From positions 1 through 64,000 of the forward strand of contig JACPUC010000018.1 of the NCBI GenBank assembly GCA_016192455.1: DNA of 64,000 nt, in the 5' to 3' direction. This document shows, in pieces, positions 27,797-37,300 of this stretch. The stretch is from Candidatus Tectimicrobiota bacterium. Its GTDB lineage: Bacteria; JACPUC01. The stretch's first letter is position 1, and each line of letters begins with the position of its first letter. Made by a program: the position numbers and the translations under genes. Below the pieces are notes generated by a model. The model was given only the letters and a program-made list of their open reading frames with translations, did not search any database and was not told the origin of the DNA.

Positions 27797-29236
27797 ATGA
27801 CGAAGCAGAATGATCTGCGGAGCTGGATTGAGGAGGCTGACAAGCTCGGCGAGGTGCGCTACGTCGACGGCGCCCACTGGGTGCACGAGATGGGGGCCAT
27901 CACCGAGATCGCCAGCGAGATGGACCCGATGCCGGCCGTCCTCTTCAATAACATCAAAGACTACCCCAGCGGCTACCGCCTGATCACGAACACCCTGGCC
28001 TCGGTGCGCAAGGTGGCCCTCACCTTCGGCATGCCCACGAACCTCAGCAACCGCGAGTTCGTCGCCGCCTGGAGAGAGAAGGCGAAGAGCCTGCGGCCGA
28101 TCCCGCCGGTCACCGTCAAGGATGGGCCGCTGCTCGAGAACGTCATCGAGGGCAAGGACGTTGATATCCTGAAGTTTCCGACGCCGAAGTGGCACGAGCA
28201 CGACGGCGGGCGCTACATCGGCACCGGCGACATGTTCATCACCCGCGAGCCGGACGAAGGCTGGATCAACATCGGCACCTACCGGGTGATGATCCATGAC
28301 GAGAAGTCGGTCGGCGTGCACATTGCCCCGGCTCATCACGGCAGCATGCACATCCGCAAGGCGCTGGCCCGCAACGAGTCGGTGAAGGTCGCCATCTCCG
28401 TGGGGCACCATCCGGCATTCCTGAGCGTCGGCTCGATGGAGTTCCCCTACGGCTACTGCGAGTACGACTTTGTCGGCGCCTTGCAGGGGGCGCCGGTCGA
28501 GGTCCTTCAGGGTCCGTACACCGGCCTGCCGATGCCGGCGAACGCGGAGATCGTTCTCGAGGGAGAGATTGTTCCCGGCTCGGTGAAGTTTGAAGGCCCC
28601 TTCGGGGAGTGGACGGGCTACTACGCCAGCCCGCCGAAGGAAGACCCCATCGTGCACATCAAGACCGTCCTGCACCGCAACGATCCGATCATCCTCGGGG
28701 CGCCGCCGGTGCGGCCGCCGGCCGAGCACGCCGTCTATCGCGCCTTCACCCGCGCCGCCCGCATCTGGGATGCCCTCGAAGCCGCCGGCGTGCCGGGCGT
28801 GAAGGGGGTCTGGTGCCACCCGGCGGGCGGTTCGCGCATGCTCAACATCGTTGCCATCGAGCAGAAGTTCGCCGGCCACGCCAAGCAGGCGGGGCTCATC
28901 GCGGCGCAGTGCCAGGCGGCGGCGTACGCCAACCGCTACACCATCGTGGTGGACGACGACATCGACCCCACGAGCACCTTCCAGGTCCTCTGGGCCTTGT
29001 GCACCCGCACCGACCCGGCGACCACCATCGAGATCATCACCCGCGCCATGCGCACCACCGATGACCCCATGGGCCCGCCCGACGGCTCCGGCGGCTTCGC
29101 CTCGCGCGCCATCATCGAAGCCTGCCGGCCGTATGAGTGGATCGACAAGTTCCCGCGCATCAGCGGCCCCAGCCTGGAGTTGAAGCAAGAGATGCACGAG
29201 AAGTACGGGCACGTCTTCGAGATGCAGCACCGCTAA
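27797..29236 (+). CDS. UbiD-family decarboxylase (prenyl-FMN dependent), canonical active site
   Basis: 479 residues. The catalytic residues of the family are in place: Arg in NIGTYRVMIHDEK (R163) and the two Glu in KFEGPFGEWTGYY (E266, E271). The metal/phosphate-binding part is TPKWHEHDGGRYIGTGD. This is a working-type UbiD/Fdc-like enzyme acting on an aromatic or unsaturated acid; sequence alone does not give the substrate. Related genes are common in degraders of phenolic acids. GGGGAAGGAG precedes the ATG. A SnoaL-like protein follows about 115 bases later on the same strand. No ubiX is seen nearby. Confidence 0.93.
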   Translation: MTKQNDLRSWIEEADKLGEVRYVDGAHWVHEMGAITEIASEMDPMPAVLFNNIKDYPSGYRLITNTLASVRKVALTFGMPTNLSNREFVAAWREKAKSLRPIPPVTVKDGPLLENVIEGKDVDILKFPTPKWHEHDGGRYIGTGDMFITREPDEGWINIGTYRVMIHDEKSVGVHIAPAHHGSMHIRKALARNESVKVAISVGHHPAFLSVGSMEFPYGYCEYDFVGALQGAPVEVLQGPYTGLPMPANAEIVLEGEIVPGSVKFEGPFGEWTGYYASPPKEDPIVHIKTVLHRNDPIILGAPPVRPPAEHAVYRAFTRAARIWDALEAAGVPGVKGVWCHPAGGSRMLNIVAIEQKFAGHAKQAGLIAAQCQAAAYANRYTIVVDDDIDPTSTFQVLWALCTRTDPATTIEIITRAMRTTDDPMGPPDGSGGFASRAIIEACRPYEWIDKFPRISGPSLELKQEMHEKYGHVFEMQHR

Positions 29237-29351
29237 GGCCGAAGGAGGGGGCGAGGAGGCGGGGTGGACGTCGGCCGTCTGCGCGAGGGGGCGGAAACGC
29301 GGCCCCGCCGACGTTTCGAACAGGCTTCCCCGCAGCCCGCCGTGAGGGCGC

Positions 29352-29783
29352 ATGAGCCAGCAACGAGCTGCCCTGGAAGAGGCGAACCGCCGATTCTATC
29401 GGGCTTTCGAGAGCCTGAAGCTGGAGCGCATGGAGGGCGTGTGGAGGCGCGACGGCCAAATCTGGTGCGTGCACCCCGGTTGGCCGCTCCTCAGCGGCTG
29501 GGAGGCCGTCATGCGGAGCTGGCGGCTGATCTTCGAGGCCACCCGCTACATCGAGTTCGAACTCACGAACGTCTCGATCCATGCCCCGGCTGACGGGCGG
29601 GGCGGCCTCGGCTGGGTCCTCTGCCAGGAGAACTTCCTCAGCCACGTCGGCGGCCAGACCGTACGCAGCAACGTCCTCAGCACCAACGTCTTCGAGTGGC
29701 GCGAGGAGCGCTGGCAACTCTTGCACCACCACGGCTCGCAGATCGTCCGCGACGCCCTGCCGCCGGAGTTCGGCGGGGGGTGA
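29352..29783 (+). CDS. SnoaL/NTF2-like (DUF4440-type) small protein
   Basis: 143 residues with the cone-like NTF2 fold signature of SnoaL_3 proteins: an N-terminal helix (ALEEANRRFYRAFESLKLERM), then WRRDGQIWCVHPGWPLLSGW and a C-terminal strand ending WREERWQLLHHHGSQIV. The His cluster near the end may line the pocket. Members are used as small isomerases, cyclases or ligand-binding proteins. The position after the ubiD gene hints at a role in the same pathway, but the gap and the general family do not prove it. The start has GAGGGCGC upstream. Confidence 0.85.
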   Translation: MSQQRAALEEANRRFYRAFESLKLERMEGVWRRDGQIWCVHPGWPLLSGWEAVMRSWRLIFEATRYIEFELTNVSIHAPADGRGGLGWVLCQENFLSHVGGQTVRSNVLSTNVFEWREERWQLLHHHGSQIVRDALPPEFGGG

Positions 29784-29910
29784 GGCGACTTTTCGAGTGG
29801 CGTTCGCGCGGGAGCGAGGCACCTCTCCTCTTTAGGGTCTTTCTCGCGTTCCACGTGTAGGCCATTTCGGTGGCGTTAGTATGGGTACTCAGATGGAGGG
29901 GGATGCACCA

Positions 29911-30837
29911 ATGGCTGGTCACTGGAAAGAAGTCGTCAGGCTCCGTTTTAAGGGCAGTCGATTTCGGGACCACGCATTAGACATTGGCGCCATTACCGAA
30001 CTGAGCCGCTTTCAGAAGATGATAGCGGAGACTGCGAAGACTCTCTGGCGTGAAAGTCATCCCGAACGAGAACGGCTCCCAAAGCATTTCGAAGAACGCA
30101 CGAGCCTTTGCCTACGCAGAATCGCAGAAGGAAGTGCCGTGGCTCCCTTGGAGGTATACATCGGAGGACCTACGCAAGAAGAATTATTTGAACAGGATAC
30201 TGCCGAAACCGAAGTTGAAGAAGCGATCGAGTTAGCCCATAAGGTCTTCCATGCCGCACAAATAGATGAACCACTACCCCCGATATTCCCGAAGACATTA
30301 ATTCCAGAATACGAAAACTTTGGGCAGGGACTTGAGGATGATGAGGAAATCGAGATGATGATAGATGAGAAGGAACCAGCCCATGTAACTCCTACATCAC
30401 GCTCCCGCTTAGCTGCGTTGGTTGATGTTCCACACGAAAATCAGGTTGATGTAACAGGCGAGGTACTAGAGGCCGATGTCAGACAAGGACGGTTCCAGGT
30501 ATGGTTGGATGAGAAGACTGGCATTTCTGCGGTATTCTCTCCGGAGCAGGAAGACCATGTAACAGGTGCACTTCGGGACCACAATACATTGCGACTTCAA
30601 ATCATTGGCGAAGGGGAGTTTTCTCCACAAGGCAAACTTTTGCGTATCACAAAAACGGAAAGGTTGTTACTTAAGACTCTGGCAGATGCGGAAGATGCTT
30701 ACGATACCACCGTCAAGCCTATAGAAGATGTCCTGACCGAGTTAGCCCGAGAGGTTCCCCAGGAAGATTGGGATAAACTTCCGCCTGACCTTACAGACAA
30801 CCTCGATCACTACCTTTACGGAACACCTAAGCGATGA
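29911..30837 (+). CDS. long antitoxin-like partner of a PIN-domain protein
   Basis: 308 residues in an AT-richer segment than all neighbours. The N-terminal about 100 residues contain AITELSRFQKMIAETAKTLW and LPKHFEERTSLCLRRI. The middle is acidic (IPEYENFGQGLEDDEEIEMM), followed by a beta-rich part (VTGEVLEADVRQGRFQVWLD) that could be an OB- or barrel-like fold. The last about 38 residues (IEDVLTELAREVPQEDWDKL, then DNLDHYLYG) look like the C-terminal tail of short antitoxins that accompany PIN toxins. The ATG at 29911 with GGAGGGGG eight bases upstream is preferred to 29881. It overlaps the PIN gene by an ATGA junction. I know no named function for the long N-terminal part; the antitoxin role is inferred. 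Confidence 0.7.
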   Translation: MAGHWKEVVRLRFKGSRFRDHALDIGAITELSRFQKMIAETAKTLWRESHPERERLPKHFEERTSLCLRRIAEGSAVAPLEVYIGGPTQEELFEQDTAETEVEEAIELAHKVFHAAQIDEPLPPIFPKTLIPEYENFGQGLEDDEEIEMMIDEKEPAHVTPTSRSRLAALVDVPHENQVDVTGEVLEADVRQGRFQVWLDEKTGISAVFSPEQEDHVTGALRDHNTLRLQIIGEGEFSPQGKLLRITKTERLLLKTLADAEDAYDTTVKPIEDVLTELAREVPQEDWDKLPPDLTDNLDHYLYGTPKR

Positions 30838-31256
30838 GAACGGTCTTTGTCGACACACTTTACTGGGTTGCTAGAGTTCGACCGTGCGACCCTTGGGGAG
30901 AAGCTGCACGGCTGGCCAAATCGTCACTTGGGGCAGTTCGCCTCTTAACTACAGACGAAGTTCTAACCGAGTTCTTAACCGCTCTCTCGAGGGGAGGTGA
31001 ACATCTGCGACGTCAAGCAGTAAGAATGGTACGAAGTATTCTTGACGATCCAAACGTTCAGGTCACTCCTCAGTCTCGAAATTCATTTCTTCGAGGCATT
31101 GAACTGTACGAACAACGTCCCGACAAAGAATACAGCTTAACCGATTGTATTTCAATGAGTACGATGAGGTCTCTATCAGTTGCTGAGGTGTTGACAAACG
31201 ATACCCATTTCAACCAAGAAGGATTTCGAGTACTAATAACCAAGCAAGAATCCTAA
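30834..31256 (+). CDS. PIN-domain ribonuclease, VapC-like toxin
   Basis: 140 residues forming a PIN domain with the four acidic positions expected at its metal site: D7 in VFVDTLYW, E46 in VLTEFLTAL, D104 in YSLTDCISM and D123 in VLTNDTHFNQ. PIN toxins of toxin-antitoxin pairs cut tRNA, rRNA or mRNA. The start overlaps the stop of the preceding gene (ATGA), the classic order antitoxin then toxin with translational coupling. AT-rich codon use matches its partner and not the flanking genes, which points to recent joint acquisition. The target is unknown. Confidence 0.88.
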   Translation: MRTVFVDTLYWVARVRPCDPWGEAARLAKSSLGAVRLLTTDEVLTEFLTALSRGGEHLRRQAVRMVRSILDDPNVQVTPQSRNSFLRGIELYEQRPDKEYSLTDCISMSTMRSLSVAEVLTNDTHFNQEGFRVLITKQES

Positions 31257-31364
31257 ACTGATAAGTGGGCACATCGAGACACGTTGCCCGGCGTGAAGCG
31301 GCTCTCTCCTTCTTGCAGCGAGGGCCACCCACCGATTTCCCCGCGCCCCACATTTCGTCCCCCT

Positions 31365-31445
31365 GTGCCCTGCCGCAATCTGCATGGCTTCGCGGGCGTG
31401 GTCAAGCATGTGCCGCAGCCGCACCGCATCATCATGCCGCGACAT
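31365..31445 (-). pseudogene. N-terminal remnant of a HEPN (HepT-like) toxin
   Basis: Downstream of and overlapping the MNT gene by 14 bases, an ATG at 31445 opens MSRHDDAVRLRHMLDHAREA, which matches the start of HepT-type HEPN proteins. After about 28 residues the similarity stops and the frame runs into unrelated sequence (stop at 31233) that adjoins the AT-richer PIN island. The catalytic R-x4-6-H motif of HEPN ribonucleases lies in the missing part, so this toxin is dead. Confidence 0.6.
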
Positions 31446-31731
31446 ACAGGTCCTCCGCCTCTTCCAAAATCTCATCGCGAAAGTAAGGGCTGAGGAAGCC
31501 AGGCGTGTTGAGGTCTACCTTGCGTCCCAGAATCTCCGAGAGTTCGCGTTCGATGGCAAAGAACCGCAGACCTACCCTCGTCTGCGGCTCGAACTCGACG
31601 AGCATGTCAACATCGCTGTCGGGCCGGAAGTCCTCACGCAGGACGGAGCCGAACAATGCCAGGCGCCGGACGCGGTGCCGTTGGCAGAAATCGCGGATGG
31701 CTTCCGCCGGGATGTGAATGCGCGCGCTCAC
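31432..31731 (-). CDS. MNT-domain nucleotidyltransferase (MntA-like antitoxin), orphan
   Basis: 99 residues of the minimal nucleotidyltransferase type. The signature G-S-x10-D-x-D is complete: G28 S29 in LFGSVLRED and D40, D42 in PDSDVDMLVEF. A further acidic residue follows in LGRKVDLNTP. In HEPN-MNT modules this protein AMPylates and silences the HepT toxin. Its partner, which should follow directly, is cut to a stub (31365-31445), so this gene is now an orphan or serves another target. GC content is like the surrounding genome, unlike the neighbouring PIN pair. Confidence 0.88.
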   Translation of the reverse strand: MSARIHIPAEAIRDFCQRHRVRRLALFGSVLREDFRPDSDVDMLVEFEPQTRVGLRFFAIERELSEILGRKVDLNTPGFLSPYFRDEILEEAEDLYVAA

Positions 31732-31877
31732 GTTCGTTCACCTCGTGGCTAGCATACCATACTGCGCCCTCCTTGGCCGCCGGAGAAAGGAGCGGCCGGT
31801 CGTGCCCGGCCGGATGCCTCGGGCGTGCAGGCCTTCCGCCGCGCATCCTGTTCTGACAGAGCAACCCCTTGCCGCGC

Positions 31878-31906
31878 TTGATTTTCTAACCTCTCCCTCC
31901 CATAGT
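31878..31906 (+). promoter_or_regulatory. sigma-70-like promoter for mtaB
   Basis: TTGATT (31878-31883), 17 bases, CATAGT (31901-31906), four matches in each hexamer, about 55 bases before the mtaB start. Confidence 0.35.
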
Positions 31907-31961
31907 GTGAACACGCGACGTCTGCGAAAAGCGGGCGGGCGCGAAGGCAGAAGGACGCGGC

Positions 31962-33266
31962 ATGGCGACGGTGCAGATCACCACCCTCGGCTGCAAGCTG
32001 AACCAGTTCGAGTCCGCCGCCATGGCGACGAGCCTCGAGCAGGCGGGGCATACCCTCGCCGACTCCGCCGAGACGGCCGACGTCTACGTCATCAACACCT
32101 GCACCGTCACCGAGCGCAGCGACGCGAAGTCGCGCAACATCGTGCGCCGGGCGCTGCGCGCCAACCCCTCCGGCTTCGTGGCGGCGGTGGGGTGCTACGC
32201 GCAGACGAAGCCGCAGGACCTTGCCGAGATTGCCGGCGTTGACCTCGTCCTCGGCAACCAGGAAAAGCTGCGTCTCGCCGCCTATCTGACGCATCTGGAG
32301 AAGCGCCGCGCGCCGCGGGTGGAGGTCGGCGCGCTGCGGCCGGGGCTGGAGTTCCAGAAGGTGACGGTGCCCGCGCCGGGGGAGCGCACGCGGGCCTACC
32401 TGAAGATTCAGGACGGCTGCAGCGAGGCCTGCGCCTTCTGCGTCACCGTCAAGGCGCGCGGTCCCAGCCGCAGCCTGCCCGGGCCCGAGGTGCTCCGCCA
32501 GGCGGCCATGCTGGCGCGGCAGGGCTATCAGGAGATCATCCTCACCGGCGTGAACCTGGGCGAGTACGGGCGCGACCTCGATCCCCCCACGCACCTCGCC
32601 GCCATCGTGCAGCGCCTGGCGACGCTCGATGGGATCGAACGCATCCGGCTCAGCTCGCTTGCCCCCTCCGAGTTCACCCCCGAGATCCTCGACCTCATCG
32701 TCTCCTGCGAGAAGGTCTGCAAGCACCTCCATATCCCCATCCAGAGCGGCGACGACGCCGTGCTCCGCAGCATGCGGCGGAGCTACACCACCGCCGAGGT
32801 GCGCGAGCTCCTCGCCACCTTGACGAGCGCCCTGCCCACCATGAGCATCGGCTCCGATGTCATTGTCGGGTTCCCCGGCGAGAGTGAGCAGCACTTCGAG
32901 AACAGCTACCGCTTCTTCGCCGAGCTGCCGCTCAACTACCTGCACGTCTTCCCGTACTCGAAGCGCGAGGGAACCGAGGCCTTCATCCTGCCCGGCCAGG
33001 TGTCGGAAGCCGTGAAGAAGCAGCGCAGCCAGCGCCTGCAGGCTCTCGGCAAGACGAAGAGCGCCGCCTTCGCGCGGCGTCTCATGGGCGGGCGGCTGCG
33101 GGTGCTCACGGAGCACCAGCGGGACGCCGAGAGTGGGCTGTTGCGGGGCGTGTCGGAGAACTACATCAAGGTGCTCTTCCCCGGCCCGGATGCGCTCTTT
33201 CGCCAACTCGCCCACGTGCAGCTCGTTGGTTGGCGGAACGGGCACGCCGTCGGCATGCTGGTGTAG
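31962..33266 (+). CDS. mtaB: tRNA t6A37 methylthiotransferase MtaB (radical SAM)
   Basis: Adds a methylthio group to t6A at position 37 of tRNAs, using two Fe-S clusters. 434 residues: an N-terminal UPF0004 domain with LGCKLNQFESAAM, VINTCTVT and VGCYAQ (three Cys for the auxiliary cluster), a radical SAM domain with CSEACAFC (CxxxCxxC), GPSRSLPGPEVL, TGVNLGEYG, HIPIQSGDDAVLRSMRR and SDVIVGFPGES, and a C-terminal TRAM-like part. The KLNQFE motif and gene length fit MtaB rather than MiaB or RimO. AGAAGGA precedes the ATG. Confidence 0.93.
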   Translation: MATVQITTLGCKLNQFESAAMATSLEQAGHTLADSAETADVYVINTCTVTERSDAKSRNIVRRALRANPSGFVAAVGCYAQTKPQDLAEIAGVDLVLGNQEKLRLAAYLTHLEKRRAPRVEVGALRPGLEFQKVTVPAPGERTRAYLKIQDGCSEACAFCVTVKARGPSRSLPGPEVLRQAAMLARQGYQEIILTGVNLGEYGRDLDPPTHLAAIVQRLATLDGIERIRLSSLAPSEFTPEILDLIVSCEKVCKHLHIPIQSGDDAVLRSMRRSYTTAEVRELLATLTSALPTMSIGSDVIVGFPGESEQHFENSYRFFAELPLNYLHVFPYSKREGTEAFILPGQVSEAVKKQRSQRLQALGKTKSAAFARRLMGGRLRVLTEHQRDAESGLLRGVSENYIKVLFPGPDALFRQLAHVQLVGWRNGHAVGMLV

Positions 33267-33429
33267 CGCTGCCAGGCAGGCTGCCAGGGCGTCGCAGGGA
33301 GGGCCGGCGGAGCGGAAGGGGGTGCGTGTTGGGCGGCCGGACGGCGGCGGGGAGATTTGTGGTCGGCGCGGCGGCAGCGCCCGCGCGGCCACGGCTTCGC
33401 TTCTGCCGCAGTGAAGAGGCTGGACAGCC

Positions 33430-34227
33430 ATGACAAAAGTGGACTACCCGATCATCACCCTGACGACGGACTTCGGCCTCGAGGGGCCGTTCATCGCCAC
33501 CATGAAGGGTGTGATCCTGACCATCAACCCACAGGTCACGATCGTCGATGTGACGCACCAGATCCGCACCCACCGCGTGCGCGAAGCCGCCTTCCTCATC
33601 CGCAGCGTGGAACCTTACTTCCCGCGCAACAGCCTACACGTGGTGGTGGTTGATCCCGGCGTGGGAAGCGAGCGCCGGCCGCTCCTCGTGGTCACCGAAC
33701 GGAGCATGCTGGTGGGACCGGACAACGGCGTCCTCTCACCGTTCTTCAGGGACGAGGGGTGCCGGGTCTACCACATCACGGCGGAGAAGTTTTTCCTCAG
33801 CCCCGTGAGCGCCACCTTCCATGGCCGGGATATCTTCGCACCGTGCGCCGCCTGGCTCTCGACCGGGATCAAGCCGGTTGCGGTCGGCCCGGAGGTGCAC
33901 GACCCGGTGCGTCTCGACCTGCCGATCCCGCATCGCGTCGACGACGGCGCCATCCGCGGCGAAATCCTCTACATTGACCACTTCGGCAACCTCATCACCA
34001 ACATCTCCGCTGATCTCCTGCGGGAGAGCAACCTGCCCTCCCCCGTCGTCCGCCTGGCCCAGCACCGGGTGCGCGGCGGCCTGCGCTGCTACGAGGAATG
34101 CCCCCCCGGCAGCCTCGGCGCGCTCATCAATAGCTGGGGTCTCCTAGAAATCTTCGCGCCGCAGCAGAATGCGGCGAAGCTCCTCAATGTGGACGTCGGC
34201 GAGCCCGTGCGCGTTGAGGCGGCTTGA
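33430..34227 (+). CDS. S-adenosyl-L-methionine hydroxide adenosyltransferase family protein (DUF62)
   Basis: 265 residues. The family relates to fluorinase/chlorinase but in most bacteria hydrolyses SAM to adenosine and methionine using a conserved Asp-Arg-His set. Seen: ITLTTDFGLEGPFIATMKGV at the start (the conserved Asp), VVDPGVGSERRPL, VGPDNGVLSPF, ATFHGRDIFAP (Arg, His) and YIDHFGNLITNI. All family signatures are intact. It follows mtaB, itself a SAM enzyme, by about 160 bases; the shared use of SAM is suggestive only. A 6-bp GC hairpin overlaps the stop codon. Confidence 0.92.
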   Translation: MTKVDYPIITLTTDFGLEGPFIATMKGVILTINPQVTIVDVTHQIRTHRVREAAFLIRSVEPYFPRNSLHVVVVDPGVGSERRPLLVVTERSMLVGPDNGVLSPFFRDEGCRVYHITAEKFFLSPVSATFHGRDIFAPCAAWLSTGIKPVAVGPEVHDPVRLDLPIPHRVDDGAIRGEILYIDHFGNLITNISADLLRESNLPSPVVRLAQHRVRGGLRCYEECPPGSLGALINSWGLLEIFAPQQNAAKLLNVDVGEPVRVEAA

Positions 34228-34399
34228 CGCCGCCATGTCGGAAGGACTCGACCCCCCCCCGGCCTCCACGCCGCCGGCGATCTGCCTCCTCCTCCCTGCT
34301 TCGATGTACGCGGCACGGCCGCCTGCCAGCCCGCCTCTCTCCCGCCGGCGGTCTGTTCCACGTCGTCTGTCGCGGGAATCCATTTCAGACCTACCCGCA

Positions 34400-37300
34400 T
34401 CAGTTGTTTTGCGGCAGGAGACGGGAGGGGAGCTGAAAGAAGCGCTTGAAGATGTTGAGAACGCCGCGGCCAAGGTGCTCGAACGGCGTCGGTGTCACCT
34501 TCGGGTTTTGCAGGGAACCTTCGACCCTGAAGTAGCTCACCAGCAGGCGCCGGTTGTCGCCGGTGAGGATGTGCCCAAGGATGGGAAGCTTGCTGATGAT
34601 CTTGTCGACCGTTTGCAACCACTGCACGCCGACGTCCAGTCGCAGGTCCAACGTGTCGAGGTTCACCGAGCCGACGGCGGTCGCCTTCGCCGCGGCGCTC
34701 TCCAAGGCGACGGTGGTCGTCTCCGCCACACCCTCCCGCAGCGTGAAGGAGCCGCCGAGGCGCTCATACGGGAGGCCACGGGCCGCCAGCGCGGGAGTCT
34801 TGCCTTCAAGGAGCTGCCAGAGGTTCAAGAGACTCAAAATCTTCCCGATCGTGGAGTAGCGCTGGATGTGGCCATTCGTGGCGGTGAGCGTCAGCTCGCC
34901 GTTCAGCGTGCGCGTGGCGCTCCCCTCGATGGTGAAACGTCCGGCCAGCTTCCCCTGGGCGGCCAGCCGTCCTTGCAGGACGTCGCCACGCATCCAGACG
35001 TCCTCCAGCAGAGCTTCACTGGAGACGTCGCTGAGGTTCAGGTCGACCTCGAACGTCTGCTCGGCACGTTTTTGGAGGTGGAGGATCGAGCTCCCCGCGA
35101 AGGTGCCGCCGTAAAACGCCGCCGTGAGGTTGGCGAGGTGCAGGTCGCCGCCGCGAACCTCGAGGGCGCCGGTGAGGTTCTGGAAGACGTAGCGCTTGAT
35201 CTCGCCCTGCTGGACCCGCAGGCTGCCCCGCAGCTTCCAGGCCTCCGGCAGGATCATCCAGTAGCTTCGTTCGAGCCGTCGGGCATGCCTTTTCACCAGG
35301 CTGATCTCCGCGCGCAGGTACTTCGACTTGGCGCGCGGCGGGGGGAGCAGCTCGTCGATGACGGCGCGCACGCGCTGGTAGTTTACCGACGGCGAGGGGG
35401 TGCGGTAACCGGGGAGGGTGCCCGACAGACGCAGCTCGGTGCCTCCCACCAGGACGTGCAGATTCGAGAGCCGCAGCTCGTTGTTAGAGAGCGTTGCCGC
35501 CAGCTCGAAGTCGATGGGGCGGGGCTCCTCGCCGGGGCGTTCTGGCTGCTGGACCAGCCGCCCGCGCGGCACCACCACGGTGCTCTCGAAGCGCAGGCTG
35601 GCATCCTGCGGCGAATGACCCGGCGGGGTGGGGAGGCTTGGAGTGCGAGGCGCTTGGTGCTGTGGCGGCGAGCGCTCGACGAGGACGGAGCCGCTCACCA
35701 TCCCGGCCGCGCGATAGGCATGCGAGCCTTGCAGAAACGGCAGCAGCTCGTCAAAGCGCCAGCCATCGGTGTGCAGCCGGAGCCGCAGCGCCAGGGGATG
35801 GAACGTCGAGATGACCCCGCTGCCACTCAGGATGCCCGACATGGTTCGGAACCTGAGCGATTTCAGGACCGCGGACTCACCGGCGGTGATCTGGCCCTCC
35901 AGCTCGAGGCGGTTCGCGACGCCGGCCTCCTTCCTCATCCAGGTGCTGAACGTATAGCCGACGTTCTTGAGATCGACCGCCGACTCCACCCGCACGGAGG
36001 TTCCCTGACCCCGCAGTTGCAACCTGAGGTCGGGACGCCCCGTCATGGTCAGCGGCGGCGCCGTGTCGCCTGGCAGGAGCGCGAGGACGTCCCCGAGGTG
36101 CAGCGGCGCCTGCAGGTACAGCTCCCAGGGTCCGGCGTAGCGTCCCCTGGCGGTGAACGCGGTGCTCCCGAACGCGCCGGTCACCCCCGTTAGGGTGAGC
36201 GCGGCGTTCGAGAACTCAAAGGCGCCGCTCAGCGTGGCGAGAGGCAGCTTGAGCCGTGGATACTTCCCACCCAGGTCGACAAACCGCCCCGTCCCGTGAA
36301 CCACCACCACCTCCTTCGGTGCCAACACCTTGCGGACCTGCAACGCCAGGGTGAGCCCTCCCGTCGCCTGGTTGATCGTGGCGGCCTCACGCCGCACGGC
36401 CGCGGGAACGTGGCGGGAGCGACTCAGACGAAGCGCGTCGGGCAGTGTCATGCTGGTGCTGAGCTGGAGATCGAACACGGACGGCCCTTCCAGCTCCTGC
36501 CGCAGGGCCAGGAACCAATCGAGCCCCGGCGCGGCAGGCGCCTGGCTCAAAGGGCTTGGCGAGGTGAGAAACTTTCCATAGCTCCCCTGCATCTCGAGTG
36601 GGATGCCTCCCAGGTGCGCTCGCAGAGCGGAGGTGGCTACGAAGTCGTTGTGGAAGCGGATCTCTCCTGAAAGATGCTCGATTGGTTGATTCAGGGTGAC
36701 CTGGAAGAGTGACGCGTTGGTGAGAGGTCCACGCCCTTCGAACACCCATGGCGTGTCCACCCCCAGCCGTTTCATGGCCTTCAGCTCAAGGATGCTGCGA
36801 CCTTTCAGGTCGCGCAGCGTCTCCACGAAGGCGCGCACCTTGGGACTCTTGTGCTTGCTGCGAAAGAGCTCGCGCAGTTCCTGGAGGTCGACGTCGGCGC
36901 GCGTGCTCAGCCGCAAGAGGGGTTTGGAGAAGAGCTGCCACACAGTTCCCTGGAGTTGCGTCAAGCGTAGGTCGCCGATCCGCGCCGTCACCTCCGCGAA
37001 CCGCAGCGTGTCGCCTTCGATGCGCAGCTCACCGGTGAGGGCGTCGACGGGCACACGCTCCTCGCCGGAGATGAGGGAGACGTTGGTGAGGCGCGCGCGC
37101 GCCTGGAACTGTTCCGGATTGCGGAGTTCCATCTTGCCGAAGAGAGCGGCGGGTTGGCCGCGCAGGTGCAACTCCTCGATGGCGACGGTGCCGGCCTTGA
37201 GGTCGTTGTCGAGGTCGTCAACAAGCTTCGCCGGCATGAGCCGCACGGGCAGGAGCTGCTTCAGTTCGGCAAGGTCCAGCGTCGGGATGCGCAGCGTGGC

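Noticed and set aside
34218-34234. GGCGGC/GCCGCC hairpin over the stop codon of the SAM hydroxide adenosyltransferase gene
   Set aside because: No T run follows; in such GC-rich DNA a 6-bp stem is common, so a terminator call is not supported.
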